A DNA stretch of 64,000 bases. Origin: Agaricus subrufescens. Its lineage: Eukaryota; Basidiomycota; Agaricomycetes; Agaricales; Agaricaceae. Every line of letters begins with the position of its first letter. Position 1 is the first letter of the stretch. Below are positions 31,194 through 44,500 of the stretch, in pieces. Under the pieces are notes generated by a model. It had not been told where the DNA came from. It did not search any database and saw only the letters and a list, made by a program, of their open reading frames with translations. A program made the position numbers and the translations under genes. The DNA lies in NCBI GenBank assembly GCA_029945375.1, contig CM057058.1, forward strand, positions 1,426,001 to 1,490,000, given 5' to 3'.

Positions 31194-34100
31194 TTGTCAA
31201 AGTATAAAGAACTCAGGGAAATACCTAGGTGGCCAAGCATATCACTTCTATGAATGTGATGTATTAGACTTGAGGAAAAATTATACATCATTGACAGGAG
31301 TTTTGAGGCACTATTTGACTACATCTTCCCAGCAGACTTTTGCATGCAGCAACAAGATAAGTTTGATGCATGTGAACAACATGATCTGTCTGTCCTAGAC
31401 TTCCTCCATTATCTCCATGAAATTGCAGACACAGTTGGTGATCTGGAAGAAAAGGATATTGTATTGGCATTCTGGAGGTGTTGTAAATCATACCTCCAAG
31501 TTGAGATGTCTCATGAAGGCATTGACCCAACAAACCTGTCATTGGTGGTGCTTGAAGCAGCAGCTCTCAGGCATGAGCAAGCACACAAGGTCATCAAAGA
31601 GGAAAATAAGAAAGTCAAGAAGACGCCTAATAAGCCTGACTACTCACCTTGAAAGAATGACCAGTCAGCTCGGAACACTTCCTCCTCATCTAACTCAGAC
31701 CCTAAACCAGGTAGCTCTAAACCATCATCTACAACTCAGAACAATGGTACTTGGACCCCAAGGGACTCAGTTAAAAGGGACCCTGAGCAAAAGAAAAGGT
31801 TGAAATTGGAAGGACGGTGCTTCAAGTGTGAATCTAAGGACCATATATTTAAGGATTACCCTAAGTGCACTTCCAAGAAGCCCCCTATTGCTCTTTGCTC
31901 CATGGGTATTGGTGGTATAGTTGAGACCCACCTGGCAGTGATGAAAGAAGGTAATCAATTGGGCCTATTTGCAGCTGGATTCCTGGAGATGGCTGGGATT
32001 CCCTTGGTTGATGAATCTCAAGTGGAAACTAACAGGAAGAATTGCTTACTTCAGGCTGACCTCCACAAGAACCTCAACCAAACTCTACTCACGGCTCCAC
32101 CATTTGAATTTGATTACTTGGGGCTTGATGCCAAAACATCTGCATTTGCATGGTCAGCCAGGGAGTCATGTTGGGATATAGCCCTTACCAGGTGACTGTT
32201 TGCAGTAACGAGGCATTGCCCCTGCAACAAGACCAAGCCTATGCATTGACTGCAAATACAATAGGCCTTGTGGGTGACTGCATTGAGGAGTTTCGAGATG
32301 AACTGAAAGCCTACACCAAAGACATCTGCAAAGAGGCTATAGAAACTCCATTACCCCCTCTTTGTGCAATCAACCATGTAATACCTTTCATGGACGAGTC
32401 TATGCATGGAGGCCATCCAAGTGTCCAGAAGCCCTGAAGCCTCTTTGGAGGGCAAAATGTGAGGATTACTTGCAAACTGGCAGATGGGAATTCTGCAGTG
32501 GCACCAACTCTGTACCAATGATTATGCTTTGGAAGCCCACCAAAGATGGTACTTTGCGCATTAGGACAGTTCTTGATACTTGAGAGAGAAAGAAGAACAC
32601 TCACAAATTAGCCTCACCACTCCCTGACATAGACACTATATTGTGGAACGTGGTCTCCCACAAGTCCCAGTCACTTGTAGATGGCAAGGATGCTTATGAA
32701 CAAATCTGGGTAACACCTGAGGACGTCCATAAGACCTTGTTCACTACTCCTGATGGGACTATGGTCAGCCATGTAATGCAGATTGGCAACTGTAATGCAG
32801 GAGCAACATACCAGTCACTCATGAATCATATTTTTGCTTCATACATCGGAGTGTTCATGGATGTCTACCTTGATGATATTGTAGTATATTCAGACACAGC
32901 AGAGGACCATGTCAGACACGTAAAGACTATAATTGACACTCTGCATAAAAATAAGTTTTTCCTGAGTGAGCACAAATTGCAATTCTTCAAGGAAGAGCTG
33001 CACATACTTGGGCATGTGATCAATGAGGATGGCATCTGTATAGACCCTGCCAAAGTGGATAAAGTTGTGAACTGGAAGGTTCCAACTAACAAACATCTAT
33101 TGGCATCATTCATTGGGGCAGTGGGATACTTGGCTAGTGGATGTGAAGGCATTCAAATTCCAATGGCACTACTGTCCAAACAAGCTGCTTCTTCTTCTAC
33201 ATGGTCCTGGGGCCCAACTGAGCAGCACGCCTTTGAAGAAGTTAGAGAAACAGTTCAGAAATGGCGGGGCTTATGTTGCATTGCCATTGACTACAGCTCA
33301 GATGCCGAAAGTGTGAATCTGACCTGTGATACCTGCCTTACTGGGGGGAGTGGGGTCCTCTCACAAGGCAATGAGCAGTCCAAGGCAAGGATTGTGGTCT
33401 TCTGGTCAGGGAAGTTTAGTGCAGCACAACAAAATTACCCTGTACACAAACCTGAACTGTTAGTGATAGTCGAGTCACTGAAGTGGTTCAGGCACTTACT
33501 TCAGGGAGTATGGTTTTGGGTTTTCACAGACCACAAGGGTCTTGAATGGATTACTACCCAACAAAAACTGTCTCCATGCCAGGCCCAGTGGCTTGAGTCC
33601 ATCGGTGAATTTGACTTTGAAATTGTGTACATCCCTGGGGAATCTAACATAGTTGTGGATGCTTTATCTAGGATGTACAGTGACAAGCTGAAAGGCACTG
33701 TGTGAGCTATAAGCAAATACATGACAGTTGAGGAAGAAAACATGCCATCTAAAGTTTTGCTCAACTTAGTCACTTCACCATTATACACTGGTAGTACTAT
33801 CTTTGTAGGTGCAGTGACTTGTGGATCCTTAAAAGCAAGGGAAGCATTTCCAAATGCCAAGAAAGTAGTTCTGAAGCTCCCAGAGCATGTAGAACCACTG
33901 GAGGGCAAGTTGGGTGAGGAAAACTCACAGCTACCCAAAGATGTCAATGAAGCCACAGAAAAAGAAGTGGAAGAAGTACTGGCAGAAGAACCAATTACCT
34001 TGCCTGAATTGATTGCCCTTGGAGACCCCACAACAGACATCAACCAGAGCATTAAAGGGCATTTCAGTGAGGATAAATTCTTCGCACTAGTAGTAAAGGA

Positions 34101-35050
34101 TCCTGCAGCATATAAGAATTTTGAAGTCAGTAACAACTTAATCTTCTTTAAGGACAATGGAAACGTACTCTATGCATACCCAACATTATGATCAATGATT
34201 GGCAAGCTCAAGGAATGATCATTTCTCATGCTCACTCAATATTAGCACACCTTGGTGCTGTAAAAACAGTCATATACCTTTGGCAGAACATATAGTGGAA
34301 GGGACTGATCTCAGATGTCCAAGCATTCTGTGACTCATGCATTACCTGCAAAATTTTGAAACCCAACAATCAGGCACTGTATGGTAATCTGGAGACACTA
34401 GATGTACCTACCTGACCTTGGGAGACAATAGGTGTTGACTTTGTTGGACCACTTCCCAAATTGGTAAACCTAAACAGAAAATTTGATATGCTCATGGTTA
34501 TCATTGATCATCTGACATCAATGATCTACCTGGTCCCCACAAAACAGACTTACTGAGCAAAAGACATTGCTGAAGTCCTATTTGATTGGGTATACAAACA
34601 CCATGGAATGCCCTCAAAAATTGTCAGCAATCGCAATTCCCTATTCACAAGTACCTTTTGGCAGACCCTCCACAAACTAACTGGTATTGAATTGAAGATG
34701 TCATCTTCATTTCATCCCCAAATGGATGGTGCAATAGAGAGGGCCAATAGGACAATTACACAGATGCTTAGGCAGTGTGTTGCCCCACATCAACACGATT
34801 GGGTATCAAAACTGCCCCCAATATAGTTTGCTGTTAATTGTGCTCAATCTGATACCACAGGGTACACACCATTTATGTTGAACTATGGGCAAATGCCAAG
34901 GTCTATGATACAGTGACAGACAAAAAGGTTGCAATGTTTTGCACCCATTCAAAGATACCACTATAGCATGGGAACTATTAATTATAAAGTCACTTGAGTA
35001 GTATTGTCTGATAGCCCTGCTTCTTTGCTTTCCCACAATATGCATATCAT
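31194..35050 (+). pseudogene. Gypsy-3, decayed gag-pol
   Basis: Plus-strand gypsy remains. A gag piece lies at 31344-31652 and a zinc knuckle CFKCESKDHIFKDYPKC at 31815-31870. Reverse transcriptase and RNase H lie in one open stretch 32641-33705 with DVYLDDIVVYSD, FWSGKFSAAQQNY and VDALSRM. Integrase remains run from about 34190 to 34920 (CDSCITCK, GVDFVGPLP, SNRNSLF, GAIERANRT) with several in-frame stops. Most stops sit where Trp or Arg is expected (for example near 31652, 32581, 34292, 34416, 34556, 34825). No LTR pair is clear; the left end is cut by LTR copy B. Confidence 0.85.
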
Positions 35051-36217
35051 TATGTAATACTCAAAATTGATGGAGTTATAGGCAGTTTCCTGACAAAAGT
35101 CCATTGCAACCCTTTTGTCCATCTCAGTCAAGGTTGAACAAAGTCACCTGACTTTGTTAATTGACATGGAAATTCAGCACAGCCACAATCAACAAACATG
35201 AAAATCAGCACAACCACCTCTCCAATACATGTATCTCTATTCCGAATCCTATTTCTATTATCCAGAACTATTCCTTTTCTGTACTTTACTCCTGTACACC
35301 TTCATATATAAGCTCCACATTCCTGTATCTATTCCTCAGTCTGAAATTGACTTAGATCTTATTCCCCCTCAATTCCTATCTTTCTGCTAAGCTTTTCACA
35401 ACTCGTGTTCTATTCTGCTATTGCTCTCTAGGCATCTGGAACCTGCTGGAGAGCACAGTGCACCTCCATGTTGCTGAGGCCAATGCCTATCCCTCAATCA
35501 GAACCACCTAGTTCTGACTCTGTAGTCACAGTCTTAACATGGATGAGTGATCTATTGATGGAAAAAGTGATATACTGATGATCTAGATTGGTGGCCTAAT
35601 CACTTATTGATGTTAACAGTGATGGAATGATGGGAAAATTGATCCAAACACAATGATTATACCAGTTTGAAATAATGAAAATGCTAATTCATAGCAATGA
35701 TAGTGCCAACCTATTAGAATGATAATGCCAACAACCAATAATGATAGCACCAATAAATGTGTAATTGGATCACTCATAAACCTCATGCATTGGCTATTAT
35801 GAAAACTCTCAATTAGCAGTAACTAATATTTCATGATATTACTAGCAGCTACCAGTCAATAATAGAAAGAGTGAGAAGCAGGAAAAGTGGTGAATGGTTA
35901 TTATGTACATCCACATGACTTAAAAGTAATTCCTTGCCTGTGCCAATAATCAATAATGGTGAACAGCATCTGTAATGTTTTCTCATCACATTGCAAGGCA
36001 AGTTTGACTATAATTCTTTCACATATGATGTTGTAACCCTTGGCCTATTATTAATGCATGAGCTTACCCATGTTTTCTGTGATAGCTGAGTTATATATAC
36101 TGGATTCATAAATTACTATGAGAGGTCCCTTGCATTGCTCACACAAAAGCTGCACAAGATTCAGCTTTCTGTGTCTAAATTTCACAGCTTACAAGTCTCT
36201 TTACAGCAGGCGGATAT
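35051..36217. other. AT-rich remnant, possible 3' LTR debris of Gypsy-3
   Basis: No coding exon recognised. A TATATAAGC element near 35305 and the position after integrase suggest LTR debris around 35100-35500, but I found no partner copy. From 35520 to 36200 I see nothing specific. Confidence 0.3.
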
Positions 36218-36425
36218 CACTAGCTAAATATTTGAATAATTCTTGAGAAATTATATAAATGTTATTTAAATATTATGCTATCTTTTATTTAAATAGTTTC
36301 TGGGATGTTATGTAAACATTATGTAAATATTATTGAAATATTATTAAAATAATTGTGAATCTTTCAATAATATCTCAATAATATTTACATAATTTCTCAA
36401 AAATTATCTAATTATTTTGGTAGTG
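36218..36425 (+). repeat. CACTA-ended foldback MITE, copy 1
   Basis: 208 bp, begins CACTAGCTAAATATTTG and ends TTTTGGTAGTG, flanked by TAT on both sides. AT-rich and largely self-complementary. It is shorter than the other two copies because a segment between two ATATTTACATAA repeats is missing. Confidence 0.85.
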
Positions 36426-36605
36426 TATACTTCCAGAACACCCTTGAATGCCTTCACAAGCATAGGCAAAATGTACATATATATACTGTGTACTACCAAC
36501 AGAACCTAAGATTTGTTATGTTTTTCTATCTTTATCTGTTTTATGATCATGCAACCCAAGTAATTGCTAAATGTCATCCTCATTCCTATGAACTACTTTT
36601 CTAAA

Positions 36606-37139
36606 TTGGTTATTATCCCTTTGACAATGACATGTGAGTGAGTAGAATGATAGGACTACCTTGAGACTCACTAGGGCTGAATCCATCATCCAGAGTTCAA
36701 CACTTAGTGTGAGTACTAAAAACCAAATTTGTTTCAGGTGCCACTTTGTCCTCCCCCATTGAATCATTGTCAAAGACCTCAGTTTGGTTATTATCTCCTT
36801 GACAATGATATGTGAGTGAGTAGAATTATGGGACTACCTTGAGACTCATTAGGGCTGAATCCATCATCTGGAGTTCAACACTTAGTATGGGTACTAAAAA
36901 AGAAATTTGTTCTGGGTGCTGCTGTGTCCTCCCCTATTGAATCATTGTCAAAGGCCTCAGTTGGGTTATTATTATCCCCTTGACAATAATATGTGAGTGA
37001 GTAGAATGATGAGACTATCTTGAGACTCACCAGGGCTGAATTTATTATCTGGACTTTGATGCTTACAGGTACTAAAAAAGAAATTTAATCTGGGTACCAC
37101 TTTGTCCTCCCCTATTAAACTGTCATCAGAGACCTCGAT
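36606..37139. repeat. three-unit tandem repeat of about 178 bp
   Basis: Units start near 36606, 36784 and 36961, each opening with TTGG(G)TTATTAT and sharing blocks such as GTGAGTGAGTAGAAT and TTGAGACTCA. Divergence between units is visible but modest. On the minus strand the units can be read as a repeated peptide with SPxESQxSPIILLTH, so this may be a decayed repeat-containing gene. Confidence 0.8.
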
Positions 37140-39099
37140 TGGGTCCTTACTTCACTTATCATCCTTAGAATTGTACTCCTGTTTATCTGAATCAGGAGCT
37201 AGTATCTTTGAAGCTAGGCATCATCAAAGGATGTAGGGAATAAATCAAAACTACATACCAAATAAAGTGGATGTACTTACAGGTTTGTTGTTGAATAATG
37301 CTGGAATGAGATACAGCTTGTGCTACAGTTCTACTTAGCAAAGACAATCAATTTAGTTATATATCATGGCACATATGGAGTGGGGCAGTATGGTTGGCAG
37401 CTGGATTGATTGATTGATAAGTACCTTGATAATTAATGATGAACCAAAGGAAATGCACATTGCAAATCTATCAGAGGAAGAATTACTGTCAAGCATAAAT
37501 TTTCCAAATCTGCTCTCTGCCCTTTTCCAACTGGGACTGTTCCTCTTTTTGACTGGCAATGGCTCTTATAAAAGGTCTATGGTAGTATTTATGGAACTTG
37601 ATCCTGAGTCATGTAAGTTCATTGACTTATTTAGGATTACAAATACTCACCTTTCTTCCTGACCTTTGTCTTTGCAGCAGGGCTGTCAACTTTGGACATC
37701 TACCTCACTGATAAATTGGCTTGAAAACCAGGGCAATTTGGAAATATATTGACTTGTTCAATTGTTCTGAATACCCTTTCATGTGGCTATCAATCACAAG
37801 TTCCTCTTTAGTGAGCAGAGTCACAGCAAACTGAGGATCTGTAGGATCCATGTTCTTAATATCAGTACCTGTGTCCTTTATCTACTGCATCTTTCCAAGG
37901 TACTTGATGTTGACCTAGCCTACCTATAATAAAATAGAATCAGAACATATCAATAGTTGTCCATACAATCACAAACCTGTGCCAGAGAATTAATAGCTTT
38001 CTGGACATTATTGTCCAGTGTAGATCCATTAAGAGTCACATGCAGCTACTTGAAGCATTGAATTTGCTTTAGTAATTTGATAAAAGACTGGACATCCTTC
38101 TCTTCCTCCAGGGCTGTGTTATCCACTTTCTTGAGCTTATTAAGATCTACCTCAGGAACTTGTGCTTTGTCTGAAGCCAACATGTCTGGAAAGTGGTATC
38201 TATCTACACTAACAAGTTTTTCTTCAAGTATGATCTTCTATAGTATACAGAATGGCTCCATGGTTCTCCTAAACTTTTCACAAAAGTACTTTGCTGCCTG
38301 CAAGGTTGCTAGCAATTCAGGCCTGTATCTCATAGCTACCTGTTACTTTATCACAGCCAATTTTGTCAGGACCTCATGATTTCACTTGATATTCTTTCTG
38401 CTATGAACATGCCACCTGCATGAGCCTTCTACATTGAGTGACCAGATAGTATTGTGCCATGATGAATATGCAGTTTTTCTTTTCACATCTATCTACCAGA
38501 CCAGAGATTTAGCCTTTTCAGTTAGCTCCTTTTCTGCCATCCTAATCTGGTCATGCAGATTTTCTTGATATTTGTGTAGGCAATTGAGTATTGCTTGATC
38601 AATAGTGACTATTTTGTATTTTAATTAGTGAAAAGTGCTGATGTATTTGATTGGGAAGAAGGCTACTGATCTTGGGTGATTAAAAACTAATTTTTTGCAA
38701 GATTAAAATAGCAACTTTTTACAGCATGTAGGACCATAGGAATAGCCTGATGCATAAATATCTTGTTACTATTTTCTGCCAACAAATGCAAAACCATGCT
38801 TGAGATGTCCCAGATGTTAGTTCTGGCTTTTGCATGGCTTACATCTAAAAATGCTATTGAGCAAATCTAGGAATAAAACTGTAAAGGATCAGTAGAAAAC
38901 TAGTGTCTCAAGAATAATGTACTTGCCTCTTTGATTGCATGAGATATCATCTCAAATAAATTTTCTATACATAGTATTAGGGATGGGGTCAGGATGGGCA
39001 AGATGGGCACATAATAGTATTGACTATGATCAAATAAGTACTACTATAATTTAGCATCTAATTTAGCATCCATGTCCACCTTGACACTGTCATGGCTTG
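37140..39099 (-). pseudogene. unrecognised decayed gene-like sequence
   Basis: Minus-strand frames between about 38600 and 37300 look protein-like (for example DMLASDKAQVPEVDLNKL and ALEEEKDVQSFIKLLKQI near 38060-38190), broken by stops and possible introns. No domain is recognised. It may continue into the tandem repeat to the left. It could be the cargo or second gene of an old DNA transposon, but that is a guess. Confidence 0.35.
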
Positions 39100-39885
39100 T
39101 ATCACAAATTTTGCTTACCTAAGTAACCTTGAGAGATAAATGGGGAAAGAGCAGTGATCTTACATAAGCAGAGAGATGAGATGACAAAGCACAACTGATG
39201 TTGTTAAGTCTGGGTCTTAAGGACACTACACTAGCTAAATATTTGAATAATTTTTGAGAAACTATATAAATGTTATTTAAATATTATGCTATCTTTTATT
39301 TAAATAGTTTCTGGGATGTTATGTAAACATTATGTAAATATTATTGAAATATTATTAAAATAATTGTGAATCTTTCAATAATATCTCAATAATATTTACA
39401 TAATATTTACATAACATCCCAGAAACTATTTAAATAAAAAATAGCATAATATTTAAATAATATTTACATAATTTCTCAAAAATAATCTAAATATTTTGGT
39501 AGTGTCAAGACAAGCTACTTATAGTATATACACATTTGAGAAGGACCCAGGACACTACCATTGACCCCAGGGACTTTAGTCATGACTAATTATGTATCTA
39601 AGTTTAGCTACAATAATAATAACCAACCAATAGGAACAATCCCTTTACTACTCTGAGTTACTCTGGGTTACTCTAGATTACTCTGGTCAATGATGTGAAT
39701 AGAGCACATTCTAGAATGGTCTGGACTACTCTAGAATGATTAGGTAATTAAGGTCTCTAACTTATGGCACAGAGAATAAAGAATGTTGAATATCCCAACA
39801 ACTACTGGGCCATTTCAGGTGATATGGGTAATAGTAGAAGTAGTTTGATTAGGGCTTTAATGGTGCCTAATTTGTAAGAACCATT
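39100..39885 (-). repeat. Gypsy-2 family LTR fragment
   Basis: Reverse-complement match to the LTR at 28995-29563, starting TATCACAAA and running to about 39885, where similarity is lost. It is clearly older than the Gypsy-2 LTRs. MITE copy 2 is inserted in it, between GGACA and AGACAAGC. Confidence 0.85.
39229..39504 (+). repeat. CACTA-ended foldback MITE, copy 2
   Basis: 276 bp, begins CACTAGCTAAATATTTG and ends GGTAGTG. The LTR target can be inferred from the uninterrupted copy: CCA became CTA on the left (39226-39228) and TCA on the right (39505-39507), which fits a 3-bp duplication followed by single C-to-T changes. The two halves fold into arms of over 100 bases. Confidence 0.85.
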
Positions 39886-39972
39886 TAACCTTACTAATCC
39901 TCTTATAGAAAATAGTAGTTCTTGTAAACAAGTATTTGACATATATCAGTTCCTCCTTGATCAACCTAAATT

Positions 39973-41222
39973 ATGAAAAACTGGAATGCAATACATGAGT
40001 GTGAAGATGAATGTGATGAAGACCATCTAAAAAAACATTCCACCTTAATTAAACAAAGCCAGCTTATGACTCAATCTCTAGATACTACCTCAGTAAATAA
40101 TAATAACAAACTAGATGTTTTAGAAGCTGAAATGTTGACTCCACTTCTACCTGACTGTGAATTTTGGATGTGGCAAAATATATCTCATTTGCAGCATGCA
40201 AATTGGTTTGCTATACCTGCTATTACAGGAAATCATGATTCTGGTACCAGAAATATTGCTAGCACAACAGAAATTTGTGATAACACAGTTGACACTATTG
40301 ACATTTCTATTCTAACTATTAGTACTATCAGCAAATGGAAAAAAAAATATCAAAGACCAAGAACTTGCATTGTCAAACCAATGCCACAACTGTGTGAGTG
40401 TAGAAGATGAAACCATCAGTATAGCAAATAATGATATTGGTGAATCTTCTATGAAGGAAACATTTGTTGTTAGCAATTGTGATATTGACATTGGTGAGAC
40501 TGTTGGAACCATAGAGGCTTATGGAGAAAATAGTAAGATGATATCTCAGCAAGATCTCTTAACCAAGATTGAGATAGACTTTTCTTTGAATGAACAACAG
40601 TGCTGGGCATTTCAAATTGCTGCCAACTATTACATTTCCTGATATATTGAAAAAGATACTTCTCTAAAACCCCTTTAAATGCTTATGACAGGCCTAAGAG
40701 GAACTAGAAAGACACATGTAGTAAAAGCTGTACACCAACTAATGATCTATTATGGATGTGACCATTGCATAAGGTTTTTGGCACCAACTGGGTCAGCAGC
40801 TAGCAATATTGATGGAATGACTATACATAAAGGCCTTGGCCTTAAAATTTCACAAAAAGATAGATGTGGCAAGGGTAGACAAGAAATTGGTAGCAGTTCT
40901 GAAGATTTTACTGTGCTTGTCAGTATTCAAAATAAAACATTTCTTTGTGATGAATGGAGAGATGTGGATATTGTGCTTATAGATGAGATTTCATTGACTA
41001 GTGCTCAGCTTTTATGCAAAATAGATCAAGCATTAAGGTATGCAAAAGAATCTCAGGATGAATGGTTCAGCAGTATTACAGTTATTTTTGCTGGTGACTT
41101 TTATCAATTCCCATCAGTATGTAGAACACTGTTATATACTCCTATACAACAAAGTGGCAAGTTTTCCAATAAAGAACTATTACAGCAGCTTGGCTGACTA
41201 GCATGGAAATCTATAGATACAT
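39973..41222 (+). pseudogene. Helitron Pif1-type helicase remnant
   Basis: Three adjoining frames match the C-terminal helicase of a fungal Helitron RepHel protein: TISKWKKKYQ at about 40320, FSLNEQQCWAFQIAANYY at about 40580, then 40679-41197 with MLMTGLRGTRKTHVVKA (degenerate Walker A; the usual form is GGPGGTGKT), FLAPTGSAASNIDGMTIH and VLIDEISLTSAQLL (Walker B), and FAGDFYQFPSV. Stops, frame changes and the altered Walker A show it is dead. The copia LTR at 41223 removes the rest, and no Rep domain is seen upstream. Confidence 0.75.
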
Positions 41223-41504
41223 ATATTCTAGACAGTAGGAGGATTTGAGGTAGTAGATAGAAGTTTGTAGAGCTGGTTAGAGCTTGTAGAGTAAAGTAGA
41301 GAAGGAAACTGAACTGAATATTAGAGGTCTACATACTCAGTCTTATATACTGAATAAACACATGTAATGAAACATAGGGGTCCACAGAAGGGGTCTGTAG
41401 TAAACATGCATAAAACAATTGAAAAGGTATAGCATAGTGCATAGTGTACAGTAGTTGCTCATACACGTCATACTGAGTGTATAACTCGAGGTATTTCATC
41501 AACA
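41223..41504 (-). repeat. Copia-B 3' LTR, truncated
   Basis: Matches 55434-55760 and ends CATCAACA at 41504. The part corresponding to 55369-55433 is missing or unrecognisable at the junction with the helicase remnant. It also lacks an about 50-base segment around 55575-55620. Confidence 0.8.
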
Positions 41505-44500
41505 CTCCTCCTTGAGTAGACTACTGTTCATGCAATCCTAACATAGGGCAGAATGTATTGAATTTAATTTTCTTGAGATTTTTGGTCATGATATCAGTAG
41601 GATTTTCTTGACTGTCAATCCAGTCAATTTTGATCCACTTTTCCTCAAGAAGATTTCAAATATAATGAAAGCGAATATTGATATGTTTAGATCACTTTTC
41701 TTAAACTTCTGAGGTAGCCCAAAATAGGCTTCCCAAATTATCTCGATAGAGAAGGGGTATGTTGATATCAAAACTTACTTTGGTAAGAAGTTGGGACATC
41801 CAGACAAGTTGACATGAACACTCAGAGAGAGCCATATATTTGGCTTCTGTCAATGAAGAGACTAGATCGGTGTAAATGTGGAAAATAAAATATAAAAAAT
41901 ATAAAATTGAATGCGAATGCAACCCTTTGAATTACACCGAGTCTCGAGTGTGGTTCGTGGGGAGAATAAATCAGAAAGAAAGTGAAAGTAAGAGTCTCAA
42001 TTAAGTATTAAATGCAAATAGGGGTAGAATAGAAATGTGAAACCAGTCTCGACTGAATAGAAACCTCTTCCAGACCTATGCCATTTCGATTAGAACCTTC
42101 GCGATGAGTAGCTAAGCTCGCAACAACTGTCCTCAATAGAATGGGTTAGACACCTATCTAGGAGGGGTAGCGAGTCTGCCCTAGTGATGCCTCAACAAAC
42201 TCGGAGAGCCTTGACCTGCCTTTGCGCTTCAAGACAGACTGCAAGACAAGTCGAGCTAGCACCAAATGCTATCGTGATCCTATTAGACCAGTGAAGATAC
42301 TCTCTCGAGCAGAACACAAGACCTTCTGAGTCGAGAAAGAACTTAAGAAATGCTTAGAACACTGCGAAGTTTAACCAAACTTGATTTCACTCACACAGCG
42401 CTTGGGCAAAGATTCGATTCCGAACCTCGTCCTCGACTGGCGACTATATACGATACACAATAAAAAAAACTGAGACAAAATAAACAAATATGAAACAAAT
42501 AACCAAGTCTGTATCCAGTGCTGAATGGGTATAGTCTCCTCGACTCATCTTTCTCTACCAATCAACAGTCTCGACTATTCAGTCTCCTCGACTGAACATC
42601 GCACTTGTCTAATCTCCTGCTCCTCATTGGCTAATGAGCTTCCAACCCTAAACCCTCATCTAGAAACTCTCAAGGTGCATCCCCCACTGATTATCCTGTC
42701 AATAAGATGTCCTCAATTAGACTAAGCTTCCATCTCGCCTTTAGTTGCTTCGAGATTATCAGCATTGCCACCCAATCCTGAGTCTCGACTGATAATTCCG
42801 ACAGCCTCGCCTCACTTCATTCAGTCTAGACATGTGCGAATCACCCATTTGCTAGCCTTTCCATATCAGGCAGGTAGTAGTTATAGATTCAGTCTAGCAT
42901 AAGGTCTGCTAAAGGAACCACGCTCCACTAAGTCCTTGAGCCATCCCATAGCCAGTCTCAATGATAATTCCCAATAAAGTCTCCCTAGACTCAGCCTCGA
43001 GACTTCCATTTTAAAGTCCTCGAACGCGATTATATTTCCCCTAACAGTACAGTTTTCCTGCTAGGAACTGCAGATGCAACCTCAACTGATCCCTAGTTCT
43101 TCCTGTCTTCACACATGTCCTCGACCAATCTCATTACTAACAGGGTGATTGATTACTCATTCTCGAGTCTAATACGTGCACCTAGCTGTATTAAATGTAC
43201 ATTTTCATGCGTAAAACAGCTGGGGCCGTAACATCGATGAAAGTGCAACAGTCTTTTGTTTACAACTCAACCAAGATACTGGACCATTAGTGAGTGTGCA
43301 AAGGTTGCCAGTGATTAATTTCCGGTCTTCAGGATCAGGTGCCCAATCAGAATCTGAATAAGCAATTATACCAGAATTCAAGTTACCATTAAACTCAAGA
43401 ACTCTATTTTTGGTACTATTGAGATACTGTAGCAAATGCATTCCAGTGGTATAATGTTCCTTGTTAGGTTTTACCATCTGTTGCAATAGTTTTACAACCA
43501 CAAATGCAATATCTGGTTGAGATCCAATCATAAGATACATCAAGGATCCACTAATTGCTAGTATTTCTGCCTGAATTCAGGTTTGTCAGAAGTAGAGAAC
43601 ACAAAACCTTTTGGTAATGGTGTTTCTTCAGATCCAGATTTGATTCCAAATTGATCAAGTACTTTCTGAAGGTACTTCTGCTGATGCAGGAAGATTTTCC
43701 AATGAGGTCTATCTCTAGAGATTTGCATCCTGAGAAACTCAGTCATTTTGCCTTGATCATGACATTCCCATTTGGTAGAAAACTTTAGCTTCAACTTGTG
43801 GAGGAGCTTAGAATTCTTTTTGCCTAAAAAGGCTACATCATCAACATAAACTACAGCAATAACTAATTTGCAAGTTTTAGGATGTCAATAATAATATATG
43901 CCTGCATCAGATTTACATTGGATGAAACCAATTTCAGTCATACTAGTGGTGAGTTCTTTCCACTAGCTCAGTCCAGCTTGTTTAAAGCCATATAGAGCAC
44001 AGCATAATCTCCAGACTTTATTTTCCTTTCCAGGAACTCTAAATCCTTCAGGTTGCGACATATAAATTTCTTCATCCAGTTTGCTGTAAAGATAGGCAGT
44101 TTTAATGTCAACACTGAACATATCCCAATCTTCCATGGCAACAACACTGAAAAGAAGACGAGCAGTTTCATAGTGGACTACTGGAGAGAAGAATTGATTA
44201 TAGTCAATTTCCTCGACTTGAGAGAATCCTTTAGCAACCAGTTGAGCCCAAAGGCAACCATCACTCTTTTCATTAAACACCCATCTATTTTTAATGGTTC
44301 TTTGACCTTTCAGGAGATCCACTAGTTCATAGACACCTCTTTGTTGTAAGGCTTTTAATTCTTCTAAACAAGTGTCAATCCATTTTTTGCACATTGCTGC
44401 AGTCAATTGTGATAAGTTCTTGAATTGGACCAGTGTTTGGATTTTATTTGCAAGTTTGAAGAGAAAGTTATTTAACCTTACTCCTCCTTCTCTGAGAAGA

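Noticed and set aside
36606..37139. CRISPR-like array
   Set aside because: Three units of about 178 bp without distinct spacers in a fungal genome; an ordinary tandem repeat.
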